A DNA stretch of 49,065 nucleotides from Gammaproteobacteria bacterium (GCA_019747795.1 JAIEQK010000261.1:1-49065); one strand, 5' to 3'; numbered from the stretch's first letter, positions 7,637 through 17,408 are shown. A program made the numbers and translations. The notes: generated by a model not told the origin, from the sequence alone.

Positions 7637-10006
7637 ATGAACAAGCCTGGCATCGAGACCGTGCCCGCGGTCTCCGACCTGTTCGAGCGGCGATTGAAGG
7701 ACAGCATCCTGCGTCGCGCGATCGAAGTATTTCCCGCCGCGGCCCGCGACGACCTGGTGCTGCAGGTCGACGACCTCGCGCGGCGCCTGGATGCGCTGGT
7801 CGAGGCGACGCGCAAAGTACGCGAGTCGCTGTCGTTCGACGTCATGCTGACCCGCTTGATGGCGCTCATCACCCAGGCCTTCGACGCCGACCGCAGTTCG
7901 CTGTTCCTGTACGACGCCGAGACCCGCGAGCTGGTCTCGCGGATCGCGCAGGGCGACAGCCTGGGCGAGATCCGCTTCCCGGCGGACGCCGGGATCGCCG
8001 GCGCGGTGTTCCACAGCGGCCAGCCGGCCGTGATCCTGAACGCCTATGCCGATCCGCGTTTCAACAGCGCGGTCGACGCCGCGACCGGCTATCACACCCA
8101 CAACATCCTGTGCGTACCGCTGCGCACCCGCGCCGGCGACGTGATCGGCGTGACCGAAGTGCTTAACAAGCGCAGCGGCGACTTCACCGCCGCCGACTCG
8201 GCGCTGCTGCAGGCCTTCACCACCCATACCGCCATCGTCATCGAGTCCGCGCAGCTGGCCGAGCGCGCGCGCGACTCGCAGCGCGAGGAAGCGCGCATCC
8301 TGGAGGTCACCCAGGCGGTGTCCTCCGAGCTCAACATCGACAAGCTGCTGCGCAAGATCATCGGCATCGCGACCGACCTGCTCGACGCCGAGCGCAGCAC
8401 GCTGTTCCTGCACGACCCGGTGACCGATGAACTCTGGTCGCGGGTCGCCGAGGGGCTGGCCGAACGCGAGATTCGCATTCCCGCGCACCGCGGCATCGCC
8501 GGCGAAGTGTTCACCAGCCGCGAGGCGGTCGTGATCGCCGACGCCTACGCCGACCCGCGCTTCAATCCCGAGGTCGATCGTCACACCGGCTATCGCACGC
8601 GCTCCATCCTGTGCGTGCCGGTGCTGAACAAGCACGGCATCGCGGTCGGCGTGATGCAGGTGCTGAACCGCCGCGGCGGACCGTTCCGTCCGCGCGACCA
8701 GCGCCGCCTGGAGATGCTCGCCGCGCAGAGCGCCATCGCGCTCGAGAACGCGCGCCTGTTTCGCGAGGTGCTGGACGAGCGGAACTACAGCGAGAACGTG
8801 CTGCGTAGCCTGTCCGATGCGGTGCTCACGCTGGACAACGGCGGCAACGTGGTCAAGGTGAACGAGGCGGCGGTGAAGCTGCTGCGCGTGCGCGCCGAGC
8901 AGATCCTCGGCGCTTCGACCGAGAAGCTGTTCGGCCGCGGCAATCCCTGGCTGCTCGCGAGCGTGCGTCGCGTGCTGGAGGGCCGCCAGCCGGACCTCGG
9001 CGTGGACCAGAAGCTCTTGACCTTCGACGGCGCGAGCGTGGCGGTGAACTACCACGCCACGCCGCTCGCCGACGCCGCCGGCGCGCCGCTTGGCTGCACG
9101 GTGATCATCGACGACATCACCGAGGAGAAACGCATGCGCGCGACCATGGCGCGCTACATGACCGCGCAGGTCGCCGAGCAGGTGCTGGCGGCGGGCGAGT
9201 CGGTGCTCGGCGGGCGTTCGCAGAACGTCACCGTGCTGTTCTCCGACATCCGCGGCTTCACCGGCATCGCCGAGCAGCTCGGCGCGCAGGAGACCGTGTC
9301 GCTCCTGAACGAGTATTTCACCGAGATGGTCGAGATCGTGTTCGAACACCAGGGCATCCTCGACAAGTACATCGGCGACGCGATCATGGCGGTGTTCGGC
9401 GCGCCCTTCGCCTCGCCGCGCGACGCCGACAACGCGGTCAAGGTCGCGATCCGCATGCAGCGCGCGCTGGCCGGCTTCAACGCGCGGCGCCGCGCGCAGG
9501 GGCGGGCGGAACTCGAGGTGCGCATCGGCATCAACAGCGGCGACGTGGTGGCGGGCAACATCGGCTCGGCGCGGCGCATGGACTACACCGTGGTCGGCGA
9601 CGGCGTGAACGTGGCGGCGCGCCTGGAAAGCGCCAACAAGCAGCTCGGCACACGCATCCTGATCAGCGGCTCGACCCGCGAGCAGCTGCGCGACTACTAC
9701 CGGCTGCGGGAAATAGACCTCCTGCAGGTCAGCGGCAAGCGCGAACCGGTGCCGGTGTTCGAAGTCCGTGGCCACGGCGACGATCCACTCGCGCCGCGCG
9801 AACTGGAACTGCTCGATCGCTTCGCGCGCGGCCTGGCCGCCTATCGCCACCGCGCGTGGGCCATGGCCATCGGCCATCTGGACGCGGTGCTCGACATCGA
9901 CGGCGACGACCGCCCAGCCTGGCGGCTGCGCGAACGCGCGCGCCACTACGCCAGGCAGGAGCCGCCCGCGGATTGGGACGGCGTCTGGCGGCTGGATGAA
10001 AAGTGA
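7637..10006 (+). CDS. Soluble class III adenylate cyclase, GAF-GAF-PAS-CHD
   Basis: The product is 789 residues without membrane segments. In order: GAF (about 66-205), a second, closely similar GAF (about 232-375), PAS (about 384-500) and a class III cyclase domain (about 530-715). The catalytic domain is intact: metal-binding Asp537 (LFSDIRGF) and Asp581 (DKYIGD), transition-state Asn658 and Arg662 (NVAAR), and Lys577 plus Asp649 at purine-recognition positions, which favours ATP over GTP. It should make cAMP under control of small ligands or redox signals bound by the GAF/PAS modules. A short helical tail follows. The start at 7637 has only a weak ribosome binding site. A kinase with a cyclic-nucleotide-binding domain lies 6 kb downstream. 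It converges on glnS. Confidence 0.9.
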   Translation: MNKPGIETVPAVSDLFERRLKDSILRRAIEVFPAAARDDLVLQVDDLARRLDALVEATRKVRESLSFDVMLTRLMALITQAFDADRSSLFLYDAETRELVSRIAQGDSLGEIRFPADAGIAGAVFHSGQPAVILNAYADPRFNSAVDAATGYHTHNILCVPLRTRAGDVIGVTEVLNKRSGDFTAADSALLQAFTTHTAIVIESAQLAERARDSQREEARILEVTQAVSSELNIDKLLRKIIGIATDLLDAERSTLFLHDPVTDELWSRVAEGLAEREIRIPAHRGIAGEVFTSREAVVIADAYADPRFNPEVDRHTGYRTRSILCVPVLNKHGIAVGVMQVLNRRGGPFRPRDQRRLEMLAAQSAIALENARLFREVLDERNYSENVLRSLSDAVLTLDNGGNVVKVNEAAVKLLRVRAEQILGASTEKLFGRGNPWLLASVRRVLEGRQPDLGVDQKLLTFDGASVAVNYHATPLADAAGAPLGCTVIIDDITEEKRMRATMARYMTAQVAEQVLAAGESVLGGRSQNVTVLFSDIRGFTGIAEQLGAQETVSLLNEYFTEMVEIVFEHQGILDKYIGDAIMAVFGAPFASPRDADNAVKVAIRMQRALAGFNARRRAQGRAELEVRIGINSGDVVAGNIGSARRMDYTVVGDGVNVAARLESANKQLGTRILISGSTREQLRDYYRLREIDLLQVSGKREPVPVFEVRGHGDDPLAPRELELLDRFARGLAAYRHRAWAMAIGHLDAVLDIDGDDRPAWRLRERARHYARQEPPADWDGVWRLDEK

Positions 10007-10015
10007 TCCGCGGGC

Positions 10016-11695
10016 TCAGCCTTCGCCGGCGAGCTTGGCCCAGGTGTCGCGCAGCGTCACGGTGCGATTGAACACCGGCCACTCGGCGGTGGAATCCTGC
10101 GCGTCGCGGCAGAAGTAGCCGAGCCGCTCGAACTGGAAGGCGTCGGCGGCCGCCGCGGCGAGCGCCGGCTCGGCGCGCGCGGCGCGGGTGACACTCTGCG
10201 AGCCCGGGTTCAGGTGGGCGAGGAAATCGTCCTGCGCGGCCGGATCCGGCACGTCGAACAGCCGATCGAACAGCCGTACTTCCACCGGCAGGCCGAGGGT
10301 CGCCGACACCCAGTGGATGATGCCCTTGACCTTGCGCCCGTCCGGCGTCTGGCCGCCGCCGGTGGCGGGGTCGTACTGGCAGCGAAGCTCGACGACCGCG
10401 CCGCTCGCGTCCTTCACCACCTCGCTGCAACGGATCACGTAGCCGAAGCGCAGGCGTACCTCGGCGCCGGGCGCGAGCCGGTGGAACTTCTTGGCCGGCA
10501 CTTCCATGAAGTCGTCGCGCTCGACCAGGATCTCGCGGGTCAGCGGCATGCGCCGCGTGCCGAAGGACTCATCCTTGGGGTGATTGGCCACTTCCAGCCA
10601 CTCCACGTGTTCCGCCGGCCAGTTCTCGATCACCACCTTGAGCGGGTCCAGCACCACCAGCGCGCGCGGCGCGGCGCGGTCCAGTTCCTCGCGCACGCAG
10701 TTCTCCAGCACGCCCATGTCGATCACGGTCTGCTTCTTGGTCACACCCACGCGTTCGCAGAAGGCGCGGATCGCGGCCGGCGGGTAGCCGCGCCGACGCA
10801 TGCCCTTCAAGGTCGGCAGGCGCGGGTCGTCCCAGCCGCGCACGTGGCCGTCGCGTACCAGCTGCAGCAGCTTGCGCTTGCTGGTGATGGTGTAGTTGAG
10901 CTCGAGCCGCGCGAACTCGATCTGCTGCGGGTGGCAGGGCACGTCGAGCTGGTCCAGCACCCAGTCGTACAGCGGCCGATGGTCTTCGAATTCGAGCGTG
11001 CACAGCGAATGGGTGATGCCTTCCAGCGCGTCGGAGATGCAGTGCGCGTAGTCGTACATCGGGTAGATCTTCCACGCCTCGCCGGTACGGTGGTGCGGGG
11101 CGTGGCGGATGCGGAACAGCGCCGGGTCGCGCATGTTGATGTTCGGCGAGGCCATGTCGATGCGCGCGCGCAGGATGTGTGCGCCCTCGGGGAACTCGCC
11201 GGCGCGCATGCGGGCGAACAGGTCGAGATTCTCCTCGACGCCACGGTTCCGGTAGGGGCTGTCCTGGCCGGGCTCGGTCAGGCTGCCGCGGGTCGCGCGG
11301 ATCTGCTCCGCGCTCTGGCTGTCGACGTAGGCCAGGCCCTTGCGGATGAGCTCGCAGGCGTAGTCGTAGAGCGCCTGGAAATAGTCCGAGGCGTGGAACA
11401 GGCGCTCGCTCCAGTCGAAACCGAGCCAGCGCACGTCGGCCTTGATCGCCTCGGTGTATTCCTCGTCCTCGGTCTCGGGGTTGGTGTCGTCGAAGCGCAG
11501 GTTGCAGGTGCCACCGTATTCCAGCGCCGTGCCGAAGTTCAGGCAGATGGACTTGGCGTGGCCGATATGCAGGTAGCCGTTGGGCTCGGGGGGAAAGCGC
11601 GTCGCCACCCGGCCGCCGTGCTTACCCGACGCATTGTCGGCGTCGATGATGTGGCGAATGAAATTGGCGGGCGGGTGATCGGGCTTGGCATCCAT
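10016..11695 (-). CDS. glnS: Glutaminyl-tRNA synthetase
   Basis: The product is 559 residues, close to E. coli GlnRS. It shows the class I signatures HIGH (43-46, in [10 protein letters not shown]) and the KMSKS counterpart in [12 protein letters not shown], where Thr replaces the Met of the usual VMSKRK. The catalytic core is followed by the two anticodon-binding beta-barrels ([18 protein letters not shown]). It charges tRNA-Gln directly in the cytosol. ATG at 11695 gives the expected N-terminus; no strong Shine-Dalgarno is seen. A consensus -10 lies upstream on the same strand. Its stop is 9 bases from that of the adenylate cyclase gene. Confidence 0.97.
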   Translation of the reverse strand: MDAKPDHPPANFIRHIIDADNASGKHGGRVATRFPPEPNGYLHIGHAKSICLNFGTALEYGGTCNLRFDDTNPETEDEEYTEAIKADVRWLGFDWSERLFHASDYFQALYDYACELIRKGLAYVDSQSAEQIRATRGSLTEPGQDSPYRNRGVEENLDLFARMRAGEFPEGAHILRARIDMASPNINMRDPALFRIRHAPHHRTGEAWKIYPMYDYAHCISDALEGITHSLCTLEFEDHRPLYDWVLDQLDVPCHPQQIEFARLELNYTITSKRKLLQLVRDGHVRGWDDPRLPTLKGMRRRGYPPAAIRAFCERVGVTKKQTVIDMGVLENCVREELDRAAPRALVVLDPLKVVIENWPAEHVEWLEVANHPKDESFGTRRMPLTREILVERDDFMEVPAKKFHRLAPGAEVRLRFGYVIRCSEVVKDASGAVVELRCQYDPATGGGQTPDGRKVKGIIHWVSATLGLPVEVRLFDRLFDVPDPAAQDDFLAHLNPGSQSVTRAARAEPALAAAAADAFQFERLGYFCRDAQDSTAEWPVFNRTVTLRDTWAKLAGEG

Positions 11696-11728
11696 GGACG
11701 GTGAGCTTGCGGTCGTGAACGAACGACG

Positions 11729-11734
11729 ATTATA
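11729..11734 (-). promoter_or_regulatory. Consensus -10 (TATAAT) for glnS
   Basis: The minus strand reads TATAAT 33 bases upstream of the glnS ATG. The -35 region is GC-rich and does not match the consensus. Confidence 0.5.
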
Positions 11735-11860
11735 GGGCCAGGTGTGGGCCATCGGCCCGCGCGCTGACGGTGGTCAGCACCGACCTGCGCGGCCGCTGGC
11801 AGGCTTCCGCGGAATGCGTGGCGCGGCCGCCGAATCGGTCGAATCGATGGCACCCGGTGC

Positions 11861-11866
11861 TACAAT
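11861..11866 (+). promoter_or_regulatory. Candidate -10 (TACAAT) for the PilZ-DUF1631/kinase operon
   Basis: TACAAT follows GGTGC; a start near 11873 would give a leader of about 165 bases before the ATG at 12040. The -35 region around 11838 (GTCGAA) matches the consensus only weakly. Confidence 0.45.
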
Positions 11867-11972
11867 CCAGCGTCGAATCTTCGCCATGCTCCGCGCCCGG
11901 AGCGTTCCGGCGGTGAGGGTGGTCGCGGTCCCCCGGAATTAAAGCCGCGGGGCCGCCGGCACGATGGTAGTA

Positions 11973-11997
11973 GGTGGCGCGCCGGAAGCGCGCCGCC
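11973..11997 (+). other. GC hairpin in the leader of the PilZ-DUF1631 gene
   Basis: GGCGCGC (11976-11982) pairs with GCGCGCC (11988-11994) around a CGGAA loop; flanking bases extend the stem to about 10 pairs. It lies about 40 bases before the start codon and is not followed by a T-run. It could affect translation of the operon. Confidence 0.4.
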
Positions 11998-12039
11998 GAG
12001 AGACCATCGAGGCGGTTCCAAGAGGCATAGTTCGCGAGC

Positions 12040-15000
12040 ATGGCAGCACAGCAGGGGCAGGGCGGCGGCATCGAGCAGCGCCGCTACGTGCGAGTGCCGA
12101 TCAACCTCGAGGGGCTGATCGGTCTGCACGGCCGTGCGCCGGTGCCGTGCACTGTGCGCGACTTCTGCGCGGGCGGCATGTTCATCAGCGTCGATCCGGC
12201 CGCCTACGCCGGCCTGCCGCCGAATGCCAACGCGATGCTGTTCTTCGCGCTGTTCGTCGACGGCGTGAAGCAGGATTTCCAGGTCAGGCTGTCGGTCGCG
12301 CGCGCGGTCGCGAGCGGCCTCGGCGTGTCCTTCGTCGAGCCCGACCAGCGCGCGCTGGAACTGCTCGGCGCGCTGGCCGCGGCCCACGCGCCCGCGCCTG
12401 CCCCCGAGACGGCGAGCGAACTTGGTCGCACCCAACAAGGGTTCGCCCCGGAATTCGCCGGGCTCATCGAGCCGCTAAAGGCGCTCTGCGGTCAGCATGT
12501 CAGGCAGCTGTGCGAGCGCTTCCTCGAACGCGTCGACCAGGTGCTGTTCCTGGCCGCCCGTGACGCCGGCAACAACGTCGATCAGAACCGTTACCTGGAC
12601 GGCCAGCGCGAGGTGCGCGGCCGGCAGAAGCGTGTGCGCGAGGCGGTGCCGGCGCAGATCGAGACCGGCGTCGCCATCCTGCGCAACCCGGCGAGCGAGA
12701 CCGAACAGGACGCCAAGGCGCTCGGTCTGTCCGACCTGGCGCTGGTCGACAAGGACGAGTTCGAGGAATTCCTGGTCATCTCCGAGATGGTCTCGGAACT
12801 CGAGCCCGAGTTCAGCGAGCCGCTGCTGGCCGTCGGCCGCCGGCTCAGCTACCTGGCGAACCGCGAGGTGGATCTCGCCAGCAACCCGGTCAGTCCCGGG
12901 GCGCTGTGCAACGCCGTCGCGGAATGCCTGAAGGGCCTGCAGTCCGACCGACGGGTGACGGCGCGCGTGTACAAGGTGCTGCACGAGGTGATGTCGGCCA
13001 ACCTCGGGCGCTTCTACGAAGAGCTGAACGCTCTCCTGGTCGCGCGCGGCATCCTGCCGGTCATCGAAAAGGACAAGCCGGTGCTGAAGAAGCGCCCGGC
13101 GTCGAGCTTCGACGCGCCCGCGCCGGAGCCGGAGCAGGTGGCGCCCGTCGAGCAGAGCGACGAGGACCTGCTGAACCTGATGCCGGGGCCGGAGAACTAC
13201 CAGGGCCGCAACGTCGCGCCCGCCACGCGCGCGGGCGCGCCGGCCAGCCTGAGCGCGGCGCCGCCGACGCTCTCCGAGGGCGCGTTCCCGACCGGCGCCC
13301 CGCAGCCGCCGCCCGGTTTCGGCGTTCCCGCGCAGGCGGTGCTGAGCGCGGCGCCCAGTCTGCCACCCGGGTACGCGCCCGCGCCGCCCGCGGGCGGCAT
13401 GATCCAGGGCGCGCCGCCCAGCCTGCCACCGGGCTATGCGCCGGCTGGCGTCGCGCCCGGATTCGCCCCGGGTTCGGTCGCCCCGGCCGGGATGCCGGCG
13501 GTGCCGGCCGGCGCCTATCTCGCCGCGGCCCCACCCAGTGTGCCCGCCGGTTACCAGGTCGCGAGCGCGGCGCCCAGCCTGCCGCCCGGCATGGTGGCGG
13601 GCGACGCCGCCGCGGGCGCTGCCGGCGCCGGTCTGCCTGGCGCGCCGATGGTCGGCGCGGCGATGGTCGACGTGTCCGCCACCGGCAGCTACGGCGGGAT
13701 GTACGCCTTGCCCGCCGGCTGGGTCAGCAGCGGCGCGCGCGGCGTGCTGCCCAGCATGCAGCAGGGCTACAGCGCCGCGCAGACCCAGCTCGCCCTGCGT
13801 CGGCAGCTGGTGCCGGATGGTGGCATCGATCTCTCCGAATCCCTGCGCCAGCGCGGCGACTACAGCCGCACCCAGATCCTCCAGGGCCTGTCCGAACTGC
13901 AGTCGGCCTTCGTCGCGCAGAGCGCGCCGCCGCTGCTCGACGTCGAGGCCATCAAGCAGCGCATCACCGAGGCGCTGCTGGGCGACGGCGCGCCGCGCAA
14001 GCTGATCGCCGGCGAGGCGGCGGACGCCATCGAGGTGGTGGCCAATCTGTTCAGCGCGCTGTTGCACGATGCGCTGATCGCCAAGAGCGCCAAGCGCCAT
14101 CTGACCCGCCTGCAGCCGTCGGTGCACAAGGCGGCGATGCTCGATGCGGAATTCTTCGCCTCGACCGCGCACCCGGTGCGCCAGATGGTCGATCGCATCG
14201 CCCAGCTCAGGGACGGCAAGGGCGAGCCCTTCGAGCAGCGCGACCAGCGCATCCAGGACCTGGTCGATCGCGCCAACGCCCAGTTCCACGAGGACGTCGA
14301 CGTGTTCCAGCCACTGCTGGCCGAGCTCGACGGCATCCTGGGTGAACAGCGCGCGGAGTATGACGAGCGGGTGCGGGGCGTGGTGGCGTCCTGCGAGCAG
14401 CAGCAGCGGGTGCTGGACGAGCGCCGCGGCGGCAACCAGGAACTCGGCGACACCCTGTCCGAGCGCGCCGCCGACCTGCCCGAGGAATGGAACCGCTGGC
14501 TCGAGCGTTCGCGCGCGCTGGCGGTGGGGCAGCAGGCGTTGATGAACGCCAACAGCGCCAATCCGAACCTGGTGACGCTGGTCTGGAAGGAGCAGCGCAG
14601 CCAGATCTTCGTGTTCGTCGACGAGATCGGCAACAAGGCCAGCACGCTGACCCTGCAGCAGGTCGCCATGTACCTGCGCCGTGGCGTGCTGCGCGTGCTG
14701 GACAGCGAGGCCGAGGAGCCGCCGCTCGAGCGCGCCATGCTCGGCGTGGTCGACCAGCTGCACAGCCAGGTGGAGGAACAGGCGACGCGGGATCCGCTCA
14801 CCGGCTTCCTCGCGCGGCGCTTCTTCATCGAGGCCATCGACGCGGCGCTGGCGGCCGGCGAGTCCGGCGGCGCCAAGCACGCCGCGTGCTGCCAGGTGTC
14901 GATCGAGAACCTGAAGCAGATCAACGAACAGTTCGGCGTCGAGACCGGCGACGGGCTGCTGAAGGCCTGCGCCGATGCGCTCCAGGGCGCGCTGCGCGCC

Positions 15001-16107
15001 AAGGGGCTGGTGTACGGCCGCCTGAGCGGCTCGGAACTCGGCGTGTTCTGGCCGAGCGGCGGGGTGCAGATCGCGCAGAAGCGCCTGCAGGCCGCCATCA
15101 CCGCGCTGAAGGGCGTGGCCCTGGTGCTGGACGACAGCGAGCCGGCCGGTGACTCGACGCTCGACATGGGCCTGCAGTCGCTGTCCAGCGCGGCCACCGT
15201 GGTGAGCGCCATCCATGCCGATTTCGTCATCGGCCTGACCGGTAGCGACGATGCCGTGGTGCAGGCCGAGAGCCTGCTCGGCGCCGCGCGCGATGCCTGC
15301 GAGACGGCGCGCGGCCAGGGGACGGGCACCTTGCACGTGGCCGGCAGCGAGTCCGAGCAGCGCCGCGCGCTCGAGCAGATGGTCGCCTATGCCGGGCGCG
15401 CGCTGGAGCGGGATCGCCTGGTGCTGCTGGCGCAGAGCGTCACCAGCCTGAACGACGGCGAACTGCCGCCGGCCCTGCACGTGGTGGTCACCGCCCGCGA
15501 CCGCAACGACCGCACCATTCCCCACCACCTGTTCGGACCGGCCCTCACGCGATCGCGGGCGGCGGCCGATATAGACCTGTGGGGCTTCCGCCAGACGCTC
15601 GCCTGGATGCTGGCCCACGAGGAGGAGGTGGAGCGCTACGCGATGGTGATCGTGCCGCTCTCACCGGCGTCGATGAAGAGCGAGCAATTGCCGCAGCAGA
15701 TCATGGGCGAGTTCATGGAGATACCGGTGCCGCCGGGCAAAATCTGTTTCGAGATCCCGGACAGGGACGTGGTCGCGAATCTCGCGGAGACCGGCGATCT
15801 GATCACGACCCTGCGTGACTTCGGCTGTCGCTTCCTGCTCGACGAGTTCGGCAGCGGACACGCCAACTACGACTACATCAAGCGCCTCGAGGTGGACTAC
15901 GTCACCATCAAGAGCTCCTTCCTGCTCGACGCGCAGAAGAATCCCAAGGACTTCGCCATGGCGAAGTCGATCAACGAGCTGGTGCACTTCATGGGCAAGA
16001 AGACCGTCGCCAAGCAGGAGCGGGGCGTGGATCTCGCGCCGACCATGCGCGAGATCGGCGTCGATTTCCTCTATGACCTGGCCGAGCAGGCCCAGCTCCT
16101 GCCCTGA
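12040..16107 (+). CDS. PilZ-DUF1631 protein with degenerate GGDEF and EAL domains
   Basis: The product is 1,355 residues. PilZ (about 12-115) has the c-di-GMP-binding RxxxR (R14-R18) and DFCAGG, where Cys replaces the usual Ser. A DUF1631 region (about 140-330 and 590-900) is split by an Ala/Pro/Gly-rich linker (about 335-590) containing several near-copies of SLPPGYAPA. A GGDEF-like domain begins at DPLTGF (918), but its signature is SGSEL (about 996-1000). An EAL-like domain (about 1110-1355) has His where the EAL Glu belongs, keeps FEI and DEFGSG, but has TIK for KID and AKQER for AEGVE. Neither domain should make or degrade c-di-GMP, so I read it as a large c-di-GMP sensor or scaffold. 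It is co-transcribed with the kinase gene 8 bases downstream, suggesting that kinase as partner. Confidence 0.85.
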   Translation: MAAQQGQGGGIEQRRYVRVPINLEGLIGLHGRAPVPCTVRDFCAGGMFISVDPAAYAGLPPNANAMLFFALFVDGVKQDFQVRLSVARAVASGLGVSFVEPDQRALELLGALAAAHAPAPAPETASELGRTQQGFAPEFAGLIEPLKALCGQHVRQLCERFLERVDQVLFLAARDAGNNVDQNRYLDGQREVRGRQKRVREAVPAQIETGVAILRNPASETEQDAKALGLSDLALVDKDEFEEFLVISEMVSELEPEFSEPLLAVGRRLSYLANREVDLASNPVSPGALCNAVAECLKGLQSDRRVTARVYKVLHEVMSANLGRFYEELNALLVARGILPVIEKDKPVLKKRPASSFDAPAPEPEQVAPVEQSDEDLLNLMPGPENYQGRNVAPATRAGAPASLSAAPPTLSEGAFPTGAPQPPPGFGVPAQAVLSAAPSLPPGYAPAPPAGGMIQGAPPSLPPGYAPAGVAPGFAPGSVAPAGMPAVPAGAYLAAAPPSVPAGYQVASAAPSLPPGMVAGDAAAGAAGAGLPGAPMVGAAMVDVSATGSYGGMYALPAGWVSSGARGVLPSMQQGYSAAQTQLALRRQLVPDGGIDLSESLRQRGDYSRTQILQGLSELQSAFVAQSAPPLLDVEAIKQRITEALLGDGAPRKLIAGEAADAIEVVANLFSALLHDALIAKSAKRHLTRLQPSVHKAAMLDAEFFASTAHPVRQMVDRIAQLRDGKGEPFEQRDQRIQDLVDRANAQFHEDVDVFQPLLAELDGILGEQRAEYDERVRGVVASCEQQQRVLDERRGGNQELGDTLSERAADLPEEWNRWLERSRALAVGQQALMNANSANPNLVTLVWKEQRSQIFVFVDEIGNKASTLTLQQVAMYLRRGVLRVLDSEAEEPPLERAMLGVVDQLHSQVEEQATRDPLTGFLARRFFIEAIDAALAAGESGGAKHAACCQVSIENLKQINEQFGVETGDGLLKACADALQGALRAKGLVYGRLSGSELGVFWPSGGVQIAQKRLQAAITALKGVALVLDDSEPAGDSTLDMGLQSLSSAATVVSAIHADFVIGLTGSDDAVVQAESLLGAARDACETARGQGTGTLHVAGSESEQRRALEQMVAYAGRALERDRLVLLAQSVTSLNDGELPPALHVVVTARDRNDRTIPHHLFGPALTRSRAAADIDLWGFRQTLAWMLAHEEEVERYAMVIVPLSPASMKSEQLPQQIMGEFMEIPVPPGKICFEIPDRDVVANLAETGDLITTLRDFGCRFLLDEFGSGHANYDYIKRLEVDYVTIKSSFLLDAQKNPKDFAMAKSINELVHFMGKKTVAKQERGVDLAPTMREIGVDFLYDLAEQAQLLP

Positions 16108-16115
16108 GCGCCGCC

Positions 16116-17408
16116 ATGAGCACCAACGAGCACATTCCCGCCAAGATCGGCAAGTACGACATCGTCGACGTGCTCGGCAAGGGCTCCATGGGCCTGGTCT
16201 ACAAGGGCCACGACGCCTACGTCGATCGCGCGGTGGCGATCAAGGTCTCGACCAACGCCGACGCCGAGGACGACGGCGAGAGCATGGCCAAGCGCATGTT
16301 CGTCAACGAGGCGCGTTCCGCCGGACGGCTCGATCACCCGAACATCCTCAAGGTGTACGAGGCCGGCGAAGAGAACGGCATGCCCTACATGGTGATGGAG
16401 TACATCAAGGGCGGCGACACCCTGCGTACCTATTGCAAGCCGGATACCCGGTTGCCGATCAAGACCGTCATCCACCTCGTCCGCCAGGCCGCCGACGCGC
16501 TCGATTATGCCCACAGCCAGGGCGTGCTCCATCGCGACATCAAGCCGGCCAACATCATGCTGACCGAGGCCGGCGTGGCCAAGCTCGGCGACTTCGGCAT
16601 CGCGCGGCGCATGGGCGTGGACCAGACCCAGATCATCGGCTGGTTCGGCTCGCCGCTCTACATGTCGCCGGAGCAGGCCCAGGATCGCGATCTAACGCCG
16701 CAGTCCGACCTGTTCTCGCTCGGTTCGGTGTTCTACGAGATGCTGGCCGGCACGCCGCCGTTCGCCGCCAAGGGACTCTCCAGCCTGATCCAGAAAGTGG
16801 TGTGCGAGGATCCGGTGCCGCTGACCGAGGTCTGCCCCGACGTGCCCGAGGTGGTCTGGCGGGTGGTGAAGAAGATGCTCACCAAGGACCTCGCCGGCCG
16901 TTACAAGACCGGCCGCGAGATCGTCGCCGACCTGGACAAGGTGGCCGAGCTGCTCGAACGCTCGCCGGTGATGCTGAGCGAAGAGGACAAGATAGCGCGC
17001 ATGAAGGAACTGGCCTTCTTCGCGCAGTTCTCGAAGAACGAGCTGAAGGAAGTGTGCAAGGTCGCGACCTGGCGCACCTACGCGGCCGGCGAGACGGTGT
17101 TCGCCGAGGGCGACAAGGAGCGCGCCTTCTTCGTCATCGTCGAGGGCTCGGTGGCGGTGGCGATCAACGGCACGCGCATTCGCGATCTGGAGACCGGCGA
17201 GTGCTTCGGCGAGATGGAATACCTGTCCAACACGGGCCGCACGGCGAGTGTCGCCACCAATCGTGAATCGACCATCATCAAGGTCGATCGCGACTTCAAG
17301 GAATGGGCGTCGCTGCCTGGCCAGGTGCGCCTGAACCGCGCCTTCCAGGAAGTGCTGATCGAACGCCTGCAGGCGACCAGCAAGGCGCTCGCCCGCGCGC
17401 TGCGCTGA
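16116..17408 (+). CDS. Ser/Thr protein kinase with C-terminal cyclic-nucleotide-binding domain
   Basis: The product is 430 residues with no membrane segment. The Hanks-type kinase domain (about 11-275) looks fully active: GKGSMG loop (about 20-25), Lys43 (VAIKV), HRDIKPAN (H139, D141, K143, N146), DFG (159-161) and SPE in the activation segment. After a short linker, a cNMP-binding fold (about 300-420) carries an intact phosphate-binding cassette: Glu366 (FGE) and Arg375 in GRTAS. Thr376 next to the Arg is the residue that favours cGMP in eukaryotic PKG, while most bacterial sites have Ser or Ala there. The architecture suggests a kinase switched by cAMP or cGMP. It forms an operon with the PilZ-DUF1631 gene and converges on dgkA. 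Confidence 0.92.
   Translation: MSTNEHIPAKIGKYDIVDVLGKGSMGLVYKGHDAYVDRAVAIKVSTNADAEDDGESMAKRMFVNEARSAGRLDHPNILKVYEAGEENGMPYMVMEYIKGGDTLRTYCKPDTRLPIKTVIHLVRQAADALDYAHSQGVLHRDIKPANIMLTEAGVAKLGDFGIARRMGVDQTQIIGWFGSPLYMSPEQAQDRDLTPQSDLFSLGSVFYEMLAGTPPFAAKGLSSLIQKVVCEDPVPLTEVCPDVPEVVWRVVKKMLTKDLAGRYKTGREIVADLDKVAELLERSPVMLSEEDKIARMKELAFFAQFSKNELKEVCKVATWRTYAAGETVFAEGDKERAFFVIVEGSVAVAINGTRIRDLETGECFGEMEYLSNTGRTASVATNRESTIIKVDRDFKEWASLPGQVRLNRAFQEVLIERLQATSKALARALR

Larger units (their letters stand above)
11696..12039. other. Divergent 344-base regulatory gap, glnS / PilZ-DUF1631
   Basis: It holds the glnS -10 (minus), a -10 for the PilZ gene (plus) and an approximately 165-base leader with a GC hairpin. 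No coding signal and no recognisable riboswitch. Confidence 0.5.

Noticed and set aside
11867-12039. c-di-GMP riboswitch in the leader of the PilZ gene
   Set aside because: A GC hairpin is present, but none of the conserved GEMM core bases could be recognised.
12475-15618. Very long open frame on the minus strand opposite the PilZ-DUF1631 gene
   Set aside because: It is a by-product of high GC content; it has no recognisable domain, is Arg/His/Gln-rich, and lies wholly opposite a well-supported gene. The same holds for long antisense frames opposite the cyclase and other genes.
14790-16107. Active diguanylate cyclase/phosphodiesterase
   Set aside because: Key residues of both GGDEF and EAL sites are replaced, so enzymatic activity is not claimed.
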